Below, piece after piece: positions 27,153 through 35,711 of a stretch of 64,000 bases of DNA (its first letter is position 1; each line of letters opens with the position of its first letter). Origin of the DNA: Akkermansiaceae bacterium (lineage in GTDB: Bacteria > Verrucomicrobiota > Verrucomicrobiia > Verrucomicrobiales > Akkermansiaceae); assembly GCA_905182405.1 (NCBI GenBank), contig CAJJBQ010000001.1:1116001-1180000 (forward strand), read 5' to 3'. The notes beneath the pieces were generated by a model. It was given only the letters and a program-made list of their open reading frames with translations. It was not told where the DNA came from and ran no database searches. The position numbers and the translations under genes are program-made.

Positions 27153-27272
27153 ATGAAGATGCCCCATCTGCTTCTTATTTTGAGGATTGTTGCCGCCGGA
27201 GCCGGTTTACTTCTGCGAAGTTATGTGATTGCATCTCCAAACGCTGGGAAGAACACTGCCGACCCTGAATGA
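27153..27272 (+). CDS. Possible 39-residue small hydrophobic protein
   Basis: A short frame with ATG at 27153 (MKMPHLLLILRIVAAGAGLL) and TGA at 27270-27272. The first 20 residues are hydrophobic with a basic start, like a signal or small membrane protein; the rest is polar and ends NTADPE. There is no convincing ribosome-binding site and no homology is claimed. It lies between two co-directional envelope genes. It may instead be untranslated spacer or the remnant of a signal-peptide gene. Confidence 0.25.
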   Translation: MKMPHLLLILRIVAAGAGLLLRSYVIASPNAGKNTADPE

Positions 27273-27314
27273 AAACAAGCGGCTGACTCCGCTTAGACCT
27301 TGAATAAATTAATT

Positions 27315-28031
27315 ATGAGAGCCCATGCAACAATATCATTTATAGCCTATCTTTTTATCTGGAATGGCTCCCTCCTCATTGCTTCTTCTCAAGAGGCGCC
27401 CAAGGTTCTTGCCGCCTATCTAACACCCAATGAAGGAGTTAAGGGCGAAGTAGTTGCGGTTGTTCCTCCTGATGAAATTCAAAAATATATCGAGAAGGTC
27501 AAAGAGGGATCGAGCAAGAATCCGGAGTGGTTTGCTGAATATTCGGCTAAATCAAAGCCGGGAATTCCTCTTCCTTATGATGAAAAATTGGGACTCACCA
27601 AGGAGGAGTATGATCAGTATCTTGAGCTTTGGGATCAGCGGGAATTTAAAGTGATTCAGCCGGTGGGAGTCCGCCTTGAGCTTTTGGGGGACCAGTGGAT
27701 GATTCGGGTGAGCGGAGCCGGGGCAAAGATTACTCTTCTTCGTTATGATGAAACGACCGATATCTTTAAGTCGCCCAATGGAAAGCTGAAGCGGATTGAG
27801 GACATCAGCGCGGATCGATCCAGTATTTTACGAGGTTGGACCGGACATGAGTGGAAGTTTGAGGAAGTCTCCACTCTTGGCAAAACGAAGGAAAATTTTG
27901 CGATCGGGCGCACCGAGGATAAAAAATTCGGCCTTTTGGTTTATCGGCTTCAGGACATCGGTGTCAACGGACGACCTCTCTACGATCAGAGTGTCCTCAT
28001 TCGATTTGCCCTAAAGGAACTTAAAAAGTAG
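27315..28031 (+). CDS. Secreted protein of unknown function
   Basis: About 238 residues from ATG 27315; a TTG five codons upstream is a less likely start. A signal peptide (MRAHATISFIAYLFIWNGSL) ends near ASSQEAP. The mature part is soluble, rich in lysine and glutamate, with a helix (EIQKYIEKVKEG), an apparent beta domain (GVRLELLGDQWMIRVSG) and a second one ending FGLLVYRLQDIGVNG. No family recognised. It ends 9 bases before the next gene (28041) and so belongs to the compact run that continues through rsmD, waaA and trkH. A role in the envelope is inferred from export and neighbours only. Confidence 0.75.
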   Translation: MRAHATISFIAYLFIWNGSLLIASSQEAPKVLAAYLTPNEGVKGEVVAVVPPDEIQKYIEKVKEGSSKNPEWFAEYSAKSKPGIPLPYDEKLGLTKEEYDQYLELWDQREFKVIQPVGVRLELLGDQWMIRVSGAGAKITLLRYDETTDIFKSPNGKLKRIEDISADRSSILRGWTGHEWKFEEVSTLGKTKENFAIGRTEDKKFGLLVYRLQDIGVNGRPLYDQSVLIRFALKELKK

Positions 28032-28040
28032 GGTTCTTTC

Positions 28041-29501
28041 GTGATCAATGCCGAAGACTGGGGCCGTCTCCGCCGAATCAGGCGTTGGATGTTCTGGGTT
28101 GTATTTCTCCCACTCCTCTTGCTGGGAATTGGGAATCTCATTTTATCCAGTTCCTGGGGCACGGGCTTGGTGGAGAAGCAAATTGAGGCTCGATTCAATC
28201 TGACTTGCGAGATAGCGAGCTGGTCGTGGTCGCCTTGGGCCGGAGGTCAGGTGGATGATTTGGAAATAACGTCCTCTGATGTTGAGGGCTCGTCATTTCG
28301 AGTTTTCAAGATCGACCGTATCGAGATCGATCTATCTTGGCGTTCTATGATCAAAGGCGAGAAGCGATTCGATCGCGTGGAGGTGGTCGGCGTGGAGGTG
28401 GATCTTTCTTTAGAATCCTTAAAATCACTCATGAAATCAAGGGAGGAAGCGATCGTGACAGCGGTGCCCGATGACCTGGAGGTGGTGGACGATGGATCGC
28501 ATCCGAATAAGCCTTTAGACCCTGCTGATCCGAAAACTGAAGATTCCTCCTCCGAGGCTCCTGCCATCGATCAACAACCGAATGATCAACGAGCAGTAAC
28601 CATTGCGCCCGTGGATGACTTTGAGGGCCTTGTGGTCTTTAAGGACGTCAAAGCACGGATTTATTCGGAAGCGGTGCCTGAGTTCGAGTTGAGATTTGAT
28701 AATTTCTCGGGAGAAATTCCCCTCTGGGGCCAGGAGCGAAAAGGCCAGGTGCATTTTGAGGGCTTGCGTATCGGGAACGATGGTTCAGAGGAATCGCTTA
28801 GCATCCCTATCGTCTGGAAGGAAGGGGTCCTACAGATGAACGAGCCGGAGATGCATGTTTTGGGCCTGCGATTCAATATTAATGCAGTTCTTCGCTTTTC
28901 GAGTGGCCTTCCATTTGGGGTGCAGGTGAAGGTCCCTGAACAACAGATCGATTTCACCTCGTTGCGAAAGAACGCTCCTCCCGTCAATATTGCTCGCTTT
29001 TCATCTGATAATTCATTGCAGGGATTTTTCTTGTATCCTTCTCTTTTGAGCGGAAGTAGCCAGTCGCAGTTCGTATCCTGTGTGATCGAGGATCCCAAGG
29101 ATGGAAGTAGAATCACCTTTGATCGAGGTCATAGTAATTTGATCGTTACCAACGCCGGCGTTTTTGCGAGCGATGTGCGCCTCATCGGTGATGAGGAAGC
29201 TTTTTTGGGGAATGGTTTCCTCACTACGTCAGGCACGGGAGCTGCCACGCTTCGGGTGATTGCCAATCCGCAACGGGCGGAGACCTACGAGAAGAGAGTG
29301 ACAGCTACGGATCCATCATGGTCTCTGGGGCTGATTCCCTTGGTGACAGTGGATCGCTGGTATCGGGATCTTCGTTTTGAAGTGGGAACTCAGGGTCTGA
29401 CAGTGGACCTTGGGGAAGGAGAAAAAGAAGTCTCTTTCGTGGAAGTTGCACGAAAATTTAGTCATGCCGGACGAGCACCAAACCCGATCTTAGTTCCATG
29501 A
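28041..29501 (+). CDS. AsmA/DUF748-like membrane-anchored envelope protein
   Basis: 486 residues from GTG 28041. One N-terminal membrane helix (MFWVVFLPLLLLGIGNLIL) is followed by a beta-rich body with the layout seen in AsmA-like proteins: a short SSWGTGLVEKQIEARFN linker, then EIASWSWSPWAGGQVDDLEI and repeated amphipathic strands (VEVVGVEVDLSLESL). AsmA/TamB relatives bridge the periplasm and are thought to move lipids, with the membrane helix in the inner membrane. A proline/acid-rich loop lies at about 145-185. The C-terminus ends shortly after VEVARKFSH. Its stop overlaps the ATG of rsmD by four bases (29498-29501). The family call is by architecture and moderate only. Confidence 0.6.
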   Translation: MINAEDWGRLRRIRRWMFWVVFLPLLLLGIGNLILSSSWGTGLVEKQIEARFNLTCEIASWSWSPWAGGQVDDLEITSSDVEGSSFRVFKIDRIEIDLSWRSMIKGEKRFDRVEVVGVEVDLSLESLKSLMKSREEAIVTAVPDDLEVVDDGSHPNKPLDPADPKTEDSSSEAPAIDQQPNDQRAVTIAPVDDFEGLVVFKDVKARIYSEAVPEFELRFDNFSGEIPLWGQERKGQVHFEGLRIGNDGSEESLSIPIVWKEGVLQMNEPEMHVLGLRFNINAVLRFSSGLPFGVQVKVPEQQIDFTSLRKNAPPVNIARFSSDNSLQGFFLYPSLLSGSSQSQFVSCVIEDPKDGSRITFDRGHSNLIVTNAGVFASDVRLIGDEEAFLGNGFLTTSGTGAATLRVIANPQRAETYEKRVTATDPSWSLGLIPLVTVDRWYRDLRFEVGTQGLTVDLGEGEKEVSFVEVARKFSHAGRAPNPILVP

Positions 29502-30043
29502 GAATTATCGCAGGAAAGGCAAAAGGACATTCGCTCAATGTGCCGCGTGACGTTTCTCGTCCCACGACAGAGCGGGTGCGGGAATCAGTTTTTGGCACCC
29601 TGATGGGACGTCTCGAAGGCGCTCGGGTTCTTGATTTATACGCGGGTTCAGGTGCTCTGGGTCTCGAGGCATTAAGCCGGGGGGCGTCATCTTGTGACTT
29701 TGTCGAAAAGGATCGCGCTGCGGCCAAGACGCTCAAGGGGAACCTGGAAAAGTCGAAGCTACCGGCTGGCACGATTCATCATCGAGAAGTGGCAGATTTC
29801 CTAAAGAATTGCGCAGGGGGCTACGATCTCATCTTTGCTGACCCGCCTTATACGAATGCCTATGGTGATATAGCGGCTGAATTGGTATCGATGGAAGGGT
29901 GGCAAAAGTGGCTTGCGCCTGAGGGATTACTTACGGTTGAAAGGGAGGCTCGCGGAGAGGTTCCCCTCGCGGTGGGTCTGGAATTGCTGCGTGAGCGCGA
30001 CTATGGACGGAGTCGTATTATTATCTATCAACGGGCCTCCTAA
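29498..30043 (+). CDS. rsmD: 16S rRNA (guanine(966)-N(2))-methyltransferase RsmD
   Basis: 181 residues, the usual length. The start MRIIAGKAKGHSL and RPTTERVRESVFGTL are typical of RsmD. SAM-binding motif I is VLDLYAGSGALGLEALSRGA, and the catalytic motif IV is FADPPY, as in N2-guanine methyltransferases of 16S rRNA helix 31. It acts on the assembled 30S subunit in the cytoplasm. Overlaps the preceding gene by four bases and is followed after 10 bases by waaA; this rsmD-waaA pairing is a local operon feature rather than a functional link. A longer frame beginning at 29913 inside it is part of the following gene's upstream sequence, not a second protein. Confidence 0.95.
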   Translation: MRIIAGKAKGHSLNVPRDVSRPTTERVRESVFGTLMGRLEGARVLDLYAGSGALGLEALSRGASSCDFVEKDRAAAKTLKGNLEKSKLPAGTIHHREVADFLKNCAGGYDLIFADPPYTNAYGDIAAELVSMEGWQKWLAPEGLLTVEREARGEVPLAVGLELLRERDYGRSRIIIYQRAS

Positions 30044-30053
30044 ACTCACAGCC

Positions 30054-31334
30054 ATGTTCCGGATAGCATTCTTTCTTTATCAGCTGGTTCTGCCGGTTGT
30101 TTGCCTTTTGGTGGCTCCCGCCTGGCTTCTTAAAATGATCCGTCGGGGCGGTTGGGGATCGGGATTGGTTGAACGGCTTGGCATTTATTCGAGGGAGGCT
30201 GAATTTGAAAAACAAGGAAGCGTCTACGTGCATGCGGTCAGCGTGGGGGAGGTTCTTCTCGCTCTTAAAATGATCGAGGCGTGGCGTGCTAAAACGGGAG
30301 ATCATTTTACGCTCGTTCCCACCACGGCGACCGGAATGGCAGTGGCGCGTGAAAAGGCTCCTGATTTTGTTCGTGTGATCTACGCGCCAGTAGATTTTTC
30401 CTGGCTGATGAGACGGACCTATCGGCGATTTTCGCCACGAGCCATCGTCTTGGTCGAATCAGAGCTCTGGCCAAATTTAATCCTGCAAGCATCCCGCATG
30501 GGAATTCCGATCGGAGTGGTGAATGCCCGCCTTTCTCAGCGCTCCGAAAAGCGGCTTCGCTTGCTTCGTTCTTTGGTTGCGCCCATTATCGGGAGTTTGG
30601 ATCGTATCGGCGTGCCTGAAGAGGCAGATCTCTGCCGCTGGCAGGCCATCGGTGCCAAGAAGGAAGCCACTCAAGTGACGGGGAATCTTAAGTTCGATTA
30701 CGAAGGTGCAACGGCTCCCAGAAGGCGCACTGAATTTGCGGGTATGATTGCCGACTTTGGGACAGATCGACCAGTTGTGATGGCTGTTTCAACCTTCACA
30801 GGCGAGGACGAGTGGTTAGCAGAAGCATTTTTAAACTGCGGAAAGAATGTTTTGCCGGTGATTGTTCCTCGCCATGCCGAGCGACGGGAGCAAGCAGCTC
30901 TTGCAATTGAGGCACTGACTGGGCGGAAGGTGATCAAGAGATCCCGTTTTACTGAACCAATGGGAGACGAAGTGTTCCTCATCGATTCGACGGGAGAATT
31001 ACGTGATTGGACGGCTCATGCCGACGTCATCGTGATCGGGAAAAGCTTTCTGGCCAAAGGAGGGCAGAACCTTGGGGAAGCGATTCAGGCGGGTATTGCT
31101 GTGATCTCCGGGCCCCACATGGCAAATTTTGAGCCCCTCGTATCGGAATTGGTCATGGCGGGGGGGCTTCAAGTCGTCTCGTCCCGAGAGCAGTTGATTG
31201 CAGCTGTTCGAGACTGTTTGGAAGATTCATCGGCACAAACAGCGTTAGCGCGGACCGTGACGGAAAAACATCGGGGAGCCGTTTCACGCACGATTACACT
31301 TTTTGAGGTCGCGGAGGGGCTGGTCTCTTCTTAG
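30054..31334 (+). CDS. waaA: 3-deoxy-D-manno-octulosonic acid (Kdo) transferase
   Basis: About 426 residues from ATG 30054, with a membrane-anchoring N-terminus (MFRIAFFLYQLVLPVVCLLV). GT30 features are visible: YVHAVSVGEVLLALKMI, LVPTTATGMAVAREK, LVESELWPNLI with the catalytic-region glutamate, VTGNLKFD, VPRHAERREQ, and GKSFLAKGGQNLGEAIQAG near the end. WaaA (KdtA) adds one or more Kdo residues to lipid IVA at the cytoplasmic face of the inner membrane, an early step of LPS assembly, so the organism makes a Kdo-containing lipid A. It lies 10 bases after rsmD and 11 before trkH. The frame is open upstream to 29913, but that part is inside rsmD. Confidence 0.95.
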   Translation: MFRIAFFLYQLVLPVVCLLVAPAWLLKMIRRGGWGSGLVERLGIYSREAEFEKQGSVYVHAVSVGEVLLALKMIEAWRAKTGDHFTLVPTTATGMAVAREKAPDFVRVIYAPVDFSWLMRRTYRRFSPRAIVLVESELWPNLILQASRMGIPIGVVNARLSQRSEKRLRLLRSLVAPIIGSLDRIGVPEEADLCRWQAIGAKKEATQVTGNLKFDYEGATAPRRRTEFAGMIADFGTDRPVVMAVSTFTGEDEWLAEAFLNCGKNVLPVIVPRHAERREQAALAIEALTGRKVIKRSRFTEPMGDEVFLIDSTGELRDWTAHADVIVIGKSFLAKGGQNLGEAIQAGIAVISGPHMANFEPLVSELVMAGGLQVVSSREQLIAAVRDCLEDSSAQTALARTVTEKHRGAVSRTITLFEVAEGLVSS

Positions 31335-31345
31335 AGTTTCCCTGC

Positions 31346-32830
31346 GTGAATTTTGCCATCTTATTCCGTTCGCTGGGCACCATGGTTCTCCTTCTCGGGG
31401 CCGCTATGATTATGTGCGTTCTGCTTGGCTTAATCGTGCCTATTGATGCCAATCATAATCCTGACCTTGTGTTGACTGATTGGGCTATTTCCCTCGGGAT
31501 TACTCTCGCAGTTGGAGTTGGCTTTCGCCTTGGTGGAGCGTGGCTAGCAAAGAAGAAAACGGGAAGCTCGACGATGCGTCGGCGGGAGGCGATGGCCTTG
31601 GTCGGAATCGGTTGGGTGGTCTGTAGTCTCATTGCGGCGGTGCCTTATGTTTTTTGTAATCTGGGCCTCGATTATTCTTCCGCGATTTTTGAAGCGGTTT
31701 CGGGGCTGACCACGACGGGAGCGACCATCTTTGACGAGCTGGAAGGTCTTCCCAAAACAATTTTGCTTTGGCGTTCCGTGACCCAATGGGTTGGGGGAAT
31801 GGGAATCCTTGCGATGTTTGTGGTGGTCCTTTCTGGATCGGGAGTCAGCGGTAAAACTCTCATTGGGGCTGAGTCATCCCTTTCGAATTCGGACCTCTCG
31901 AGTATTAGGCAAACGATGCGTCAGCTCTGGGTGCTTTACTTTTCCTTGACCGTTGTCGGGGGACTAGGGCTTTACTTGATGGGATTGTCTCCTTTTCAAG
32001 CGGTTAATCATATTCTCACGACGATCTCCACCGGTGGATTTGGAACGCAGAGCGATAGCATCATGGGAGATCACTTTACGACTTTGGTGAAGAGTTGGAT
32101 GATTCTTTTCATGATCATCGGAGGCTTAAGTTTCCCCATTTATTTGGCCCTGATTAAGAGGCAGACCAAGGAGATTCGTGTGCGCTACGAAGAGGTTTGG
32201 TGGTATCTTGGTTTACTCTTCATTGTTTGCGTGACCATGAGCATTCTCGCCCATATCGGGTCTTTTGAAGAGAGTATAATCAACGTTGTTTTTAATGTGG
32301 TTTCGGTTTCAACGAGCACGGGTTATGCGTCTTCGGATTACGAGTTGTGGGGTGATATGGGGATCGGAGTGATGCTGGTGCTCATGATTATTGGTGGTTG
32401 TTCAGGGTCTACTGCGGGTGGTTTAAAAGTGGGTCGGATTGTGCTGTGGTTTCGCTGCGTCCGAACGGGGTTGAAGCAGAGCTTTCGGCCCCGCGCTATT
32501 CTTCCGGTAAAGTTGAATGGCCGGGCGGTAGAGGCTTCGTCCATAGCGCAGCTGCTTTTGGTGATTTCTCTCTTTGGATTCTTCGGGATTACCGGATCGA
32601 TTCTCTTTCGAATTTTAGAGCACCAGCACAGCCCATTGGGAACTCTCTCTTTAATCATCAGCCTGCTTGGAAACACTGGTCCGGCTTTTGGTGAAATGGG
32701 GCCGACCGAGGCCTGGTTCGACCTGTCGGCTCCGAGCAAATTCCTCTGCTCCGGTTTGATGATCTTGGGCCGTCTTGAATACACCGCGGTCCTGATTCTC
32801 TTTAGTCGTAGCCTTTGGAAGCGCTACTAG
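31346..32830 (+). CDS. trkH: Trk-type potassium uptake protein TrkH
   Basis: 494 residues from GTG 31346, fully hydrophobic with repeated helix-loop-helix units. The four pore loops that carry the K+ selectivity filter are recognisable: SGLTTTGATIFDEL, TISTGGFGTQSDS, VSVSTSTGYASSDY and LLGNTGPAFGEMG, each with the key glycine. The length fits TrkH (about 480) better than KtrB. The protein needs a TrkA/KtrA regulator at its cytoplasmic side, which is not in the window. Last gene of the compact + strand run; it ends 32 bases before the converging argH. Confidence 0.93.
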   Translation: MNFAILFRSLGTMVLLLGAAMIMCVLLGLIVPIDANHNPDLVLTDWAISLGITLAVGVGFRLGGAWLAKKKTGSSTMRRREAMALVGIGWVVCSLIAAVPYVFCNLGLDYSSAIFEAVSGLTTTGATIFDELEGLPKTILLWRSVTQWVGGMGILAMFVVVLSGSGVSGKTLIGAESSLSNSDLSSIRQTMRQLWVLYFSLTVVGGLGLYLMGLSPFQAVNHILTTISTGGFGTQSDSIMGDHFTTLVKSWMILFMIIGGLSFPIYLALIKRQTKEIRVRYEEVWWYLGLLFIVCVTMSILAHIGSFEESIINVVFNVVSVSTSTGYASSDYELWGDMGIGVMLVLMIIGGCSGSTAGGLKVGRIVLWFRCVRTGLKQSFRPRAILPVKLNGRAVEASSIAQLLLVISLFGFFGITGSILFRILEHQHSPLGTLSLIISLLGNTGPAFGEMGPTEAWFDLSAPSKFLCSGLMILGRLEYTAVLILFSRSLWKRY

Positions 32831-32862
32831 ACTTCATTTGTTACCGCTTTGAATCCAAGGGC

Positions 32863-34212
32863 CTAAGTCTTGCGCCAGCGTGCGATCTGGGCTTTAACAT
32901 TTTCGACTGACGGAGCTCCCGGATTGGTGCGGGCCGCGAGAGCCTTTGTGAGTGAGAACACCGACGAGGCATCGGCGGTAAAAGCCGAGTCCACCTGGGT
33001 GAGGTCAAGTTTGTCGAGTGGGATCTTTTGCATCACTGACGCGGCGACTGCTTTTCCGACCAATTCGTGAGCGGAGCGGAAAGGGATGCCTTCTTTGACA
33101 AGCCAGTCGGCAAGGTCGGTGGCAAGGAGTAGGGGATCACTTGCGGCAGTTTCACACGCTTCTACGTTGATCTTCATCGCGGCGATCATTTCGGTGTTCA
33201 CTCTGAGCGCGAGCGTCATGGTATCGATCGAATCAAAAAGAGGCTCCTTATCTTCCTGTAAGTCGCGGTTGTAGGTCAGAGGAAGGCCTTTGATGGCAGT
33301 CAGGAGGGAAATGAGATTTCCATAAAGTCTTCCTGTTTTACCTCGAGTCAGTTCGCAGACATCGGGATTCTTTTTCTGCGGCATGAGCGAGGACCCTGTT
33401 GTGTGCGCATCTGAAAGAGTGGCAAAGCCGAACTCACTGCTGCACCAAAGAATCAAATCTTCGGAGAGACGTGAGAGGTGGCCGCCGCAAAGGGCGAGGG
33501 TAAAGAGGATCTCTGCGATGTAATCGCGATCGGATATGGCATCCATCGAATTTGTGGTGACCCCATCGAAGCCGAGTTCCTTTGCGATAGCCTCACGGTC
33601 GAGATTGATGGTGGAGCCTGCTAAGGCTCCTGATCCAAGTGGAGAAATATTGACCCGTTTCCGGGCATCGATGAGTCGCTCCTTGTCTCGGGAAAGCATT
33701 TCGACGTAGGCCAGAAAATGATGACCGACGGTGACGGGTTGTCCGCGTTGCAAGTGAGTGTAGCCGGGGAAAACTGTTCCGGCATGGGCATCGGCACGCC
33801 CTAGAAGAGCATCTTGAAGGTGTGAAATCAGCTCTAAAATCGAATCGATGGCACTGCGGCAATAAAGGCGCGTATCAGTTGCGACTTGGTCATTTCGCGA
33901 TCTCGCGGTGTGCAACTTGGCTCCTGCGGCCCCTATTTTTTGGGTTAAGGCAGATTCAATATTCATGTGGATGTCCTCCAGTTCGATCGAGAATTCGAAT
34001 TTTCCGGCAGCAATTTCCTCCTCGATTTCCTTGAGTCCAGATTCGATCTTAGAAAACTCATCCTCAGTGAGTAATCCAGATTTCATTTGGGCGCGAGCAT
34101 GCGCAATTGACCCCGCTATATCGTGAGGGAATAGACGCCAGTCATATGAGATAGACTCGCCATATTGTTGCACGAGATCGGCAGTTGCTTGAGAGAATCG
34201 GCCCTTCCACAT
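32863..34212 (-). CDS. argH: Argininosuccinate lyase
   Basis: 449 residues, the family length. Landmarks: MWKGRFSQATADLVQQYGES at the start, LHTARSRNDQVATDTRLY, HLQRGQPVTVGHHFLAY with the catalytic-region histidine, and the fumarase/aspartase superfamily signature GSSLMPQKKNPD whose serine is the catalytic residue. The enzyme splits argininosuccinate into arginine and fumarate, the last step of arginine synthesis; its partner argG is at 54738-56024, not adjacent. It is monocistronic here, converging with trkH and diverging from the gene at 34329. Confidence 0.97.
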   Translation of the reverse strand: MWKGRFSQATADLVQQYGESISYDWRLFPHDIAGSIAHARAQMKSGLLTEDEFSKIESGLKEIEEEIAAGKFEFSIELEDIHMNIESALTQKIGAAGAKLHTARSRNDQVATDTRLYCRSAIDSILELISHLQDALLGRADAHAGTVFPGYTHLQRGQPVTVGHHFLAYVEMLSRDKERLIDARKRVNISPLGSGALAGSTINLDREAIAKELGFDGVTTNSMDAISDRDYIAEILFTLALCGGHLSRLSEDLILWCSSEFGFATLSDAHTTGSSLMPQKKNPDVCELTRGKTGRLYGNLISLLTAIKGLPLTYNRDLQEDKEPLFDSIDTMTLALRVNTEMIAAMKINVEACETAASDPLLLATDLADWLVKEGIPFRSAHELVGKAVAASVMQKIPLDKLDLTQVDSAFTADASSVFSLTKALAARTNPGAPSVENVKAQIARWRKT

Positions 34213-34328
34213 GTATTGAGTGTCCCCTGTTCTACCGAGGTATTCAAGCGTAGAGCTTATTCACATCCGGCGAAATTTGTGGAAGATGAGCTTGTATAGT
34301 TAACTTGCCTTGATAACATAGCTTTGTT

Positions 34329-35183
34329 ATGAATAATCCGTTTCAGTCAGTCGGAGGAGGAACTAGTGCTGCTGTTTCTCCTGCATCTGTTGGATACTTG
34401 TCTCAAGAGTCCAGCAAAGAAGTAGACCCCAAGCCAGCCATGAAGACGGAAGCGGAAAGCGTCGCTCGTTCCGCTGCCACAGATGCTTCCAATGATACGC
34501 AATTCAAGAAGAGTTGGTGGAAGTTCTGGGTGAGCGAGAAGCAGGAAGAGAGTCCAGGCCTTACGACGAAATTAGAAAAGACTTCCGAGCCCGCCAAGGT
34601 CGTTGAGAACAAAACGGATTTCGGTCGGGCGTCCGAGCATAATTTGACGGAGAAAGAAAAGATCGAGAATCGTCATTCTGAGCTTCTGAGTTCAGTTGAT
34701 AGTATTTGCCGGGCGCTGGAGAAAACGAAGGAGCGTCCCATTGAGTTTAAGTCTCAGGACATTTTGCCTCCGATGCCGATGGAGAACATTGATGCCCTCA
34801 CCAGAAGCACTGAGAAGGTGAGTGGCGTGTTAGATCAGGTGACGGGACAGCTGGTAAATGCTGGGAAGCGGGACGATCTCATGCGTCAATCGATTGCCAA
34901 TGTCGATAGTAGCTTGGGCTCGCTCACGCGGGTGAATGAAAAGTCGATCACTGCGATGGATGGAGTGAAGCAGGTTCTTGGTGGCGTGAATGTCGCGATG
35001 AAGGACATGCAGCAGGAGCTGAAGGATTCCTCGAAGCGCTACAAGGCATTGTGCGAGGAGATGCGCGAAGCGGAGGCTAAGCATTCAGATACCGTAGCCA
35101 AACTACAGCTGCGAACTCTCATCGTTGGTTCATTGATTGGTGTTGGATTGATAGGCAGCCTCATTGCGGTAGCTCTCAGCTAA
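34329..35183 (+). CDS. Tail-anchored coiled-coil protein of unknown function
   Basis: 284 residues; no family recognised. The N-terminal half is disordered, rich in Ser, Ala, Glu and Lys (MNNPFQSVGGGTSAAVSP). The middle and C-terminal half are helical with heptad character (RSTEKVSGVLDQVTGQLVNA, GVNVAMKDMQQELKDSSKRY). The last 24 residues form a single membrane helix (LIVGSLIGVGLIGSLIAVAL), so the protein should be anchored by its C-terminus with the bulk in the cytoplasm. The gene is followed by a strong intrinsic terminator at 35217-35251 and faces the divergent argH 116 bases upstream, so it is a single-gene unit. A scaffold or membrane-tether role is only a guess. Confidence 0.75.
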   Translation: MNNPFQSVGGGTSAAVSPASVGYLSQESSKEVDPKPAMKTEAESVARSAATDASNDTQFKKSWWKFWVSEKQEESPGLTTKLEKTSEPAKVVENKTDFGRASEHNLTEKEKIENRHSELLSSVDSICRALEKTKERPIEFKSQDILPPMPMENIDALTRSTEKVSGVLDQVTGQLVNAGKRDDLMRQSIANVDSSLGSLTRVNEKSITAMDGVKQVLGGVNVAMKDMQQELKDSSKRYKALCEEMREAEAKHSDTVAKLQLRTLIVGSLIGVGLIGSLIAVALS

Positions 35184-35216
35184 AGAATTTTCATTGTTAT
35201 AGTTTGTTTAGGAAAG

Positions 35217-35251
35217 CCACGAACCGTCTAGTGCGGTTCGTGGTTTTTTTT
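35217..35251 (+). terminator. Intrinsic terminator of the tail-anchored protein gene
   Basis: A perfect 10-base-pair stem (CCACGAACCG / CGGTTCGTGG) with a seven-base loop is followed by eight T residues. It begins 33 bases after the stop at 35183. The pattern is a textbook rho-independent terminator in the + direction. Confidence 0.9.
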
Positions 35252-35329
35252 GAAAGAAGAATCTAAGAAGAGGGGGTTAAAATTTAGCTATTTAGGTTAT
35301 TCGTCACTGGTTTTTAGTGAGTTTTTCTT

Positions 35330-35535
35330 TTAGCGTCTATCTCTCTTGGCATGACAGAAAAGATACATGCCAAAGTGATTTCACGAGAGAGCAAGGCGCT
35401 GCGATGGAGCCGGCGGGTTGCGTGACCAAGCTGGAACGCAGCCATCTTGCAAAAGCACCCGGCTCTCTCCACCTCCGCGAAGCGCTAGAATTGAGAACTT
35501 TAAAATAAACATTTGTCTCTTCCGGTTTGCGGAGT
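35330..35535. repeat. Dispersed intergenic repeat, copy A
   Basis: The right end of this stretch, from 35471 to 35508, is identical over 38 bases to 61298-61335, and similarity continues in diverged form to about 35535/61366. Copy A carries about 140 additional bases on its left that copy B lacks, so B may be a truncated copy. Both frames through copy A stay open for 60-77 codons with no start signal and no recognisable protein, which I take as chance. The GC-rich left part differs from the AT-rich right end. The interval between the two terminators (35252-35654) holds no gene I can support. The left boundary is a guess. Confidence 0.55.
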
Positions 35536-35654
35536 GGTATTAGCTTTTGACGGTGGTAGTAACTTTGCAAAGCAGCAAAGGGCGCCTCCCCCCTGTAGAA
35601 GGGGTATTTCCCCTAGCCAGAGACTTGGGGAAAGGGATTAAGGCGTTCACACAA

Positions 35655-35686
35655 AAACCCCACCTTGCCAAAGCGAGATGGGGTTT
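35655..35686 (-). terminator. Intrinsic terminator of the DUF4956/VTC operon
   Basis: Read on the minus strand, an 8-base-pair stem (AAACCCCA / TGGGGTTT) encloses a GC-containing loop and runs directly into a T-rich tract. It lies 26 bases beyond the stop of the DUF4956 gene at 35712, so it should end that minus-strand unit. Confidence 0.75.
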
Positions 35687-35711
35687 GGGAATTGATCAAG
35701 CAGGGATCTTG

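Noticed and set aside
35317..35570. Short overlapping frames on both strands (63 and 77 codons)
   Set aside because: They fall in a dispersed repeat, have no ribosome-binding site and no protein-like pattern.
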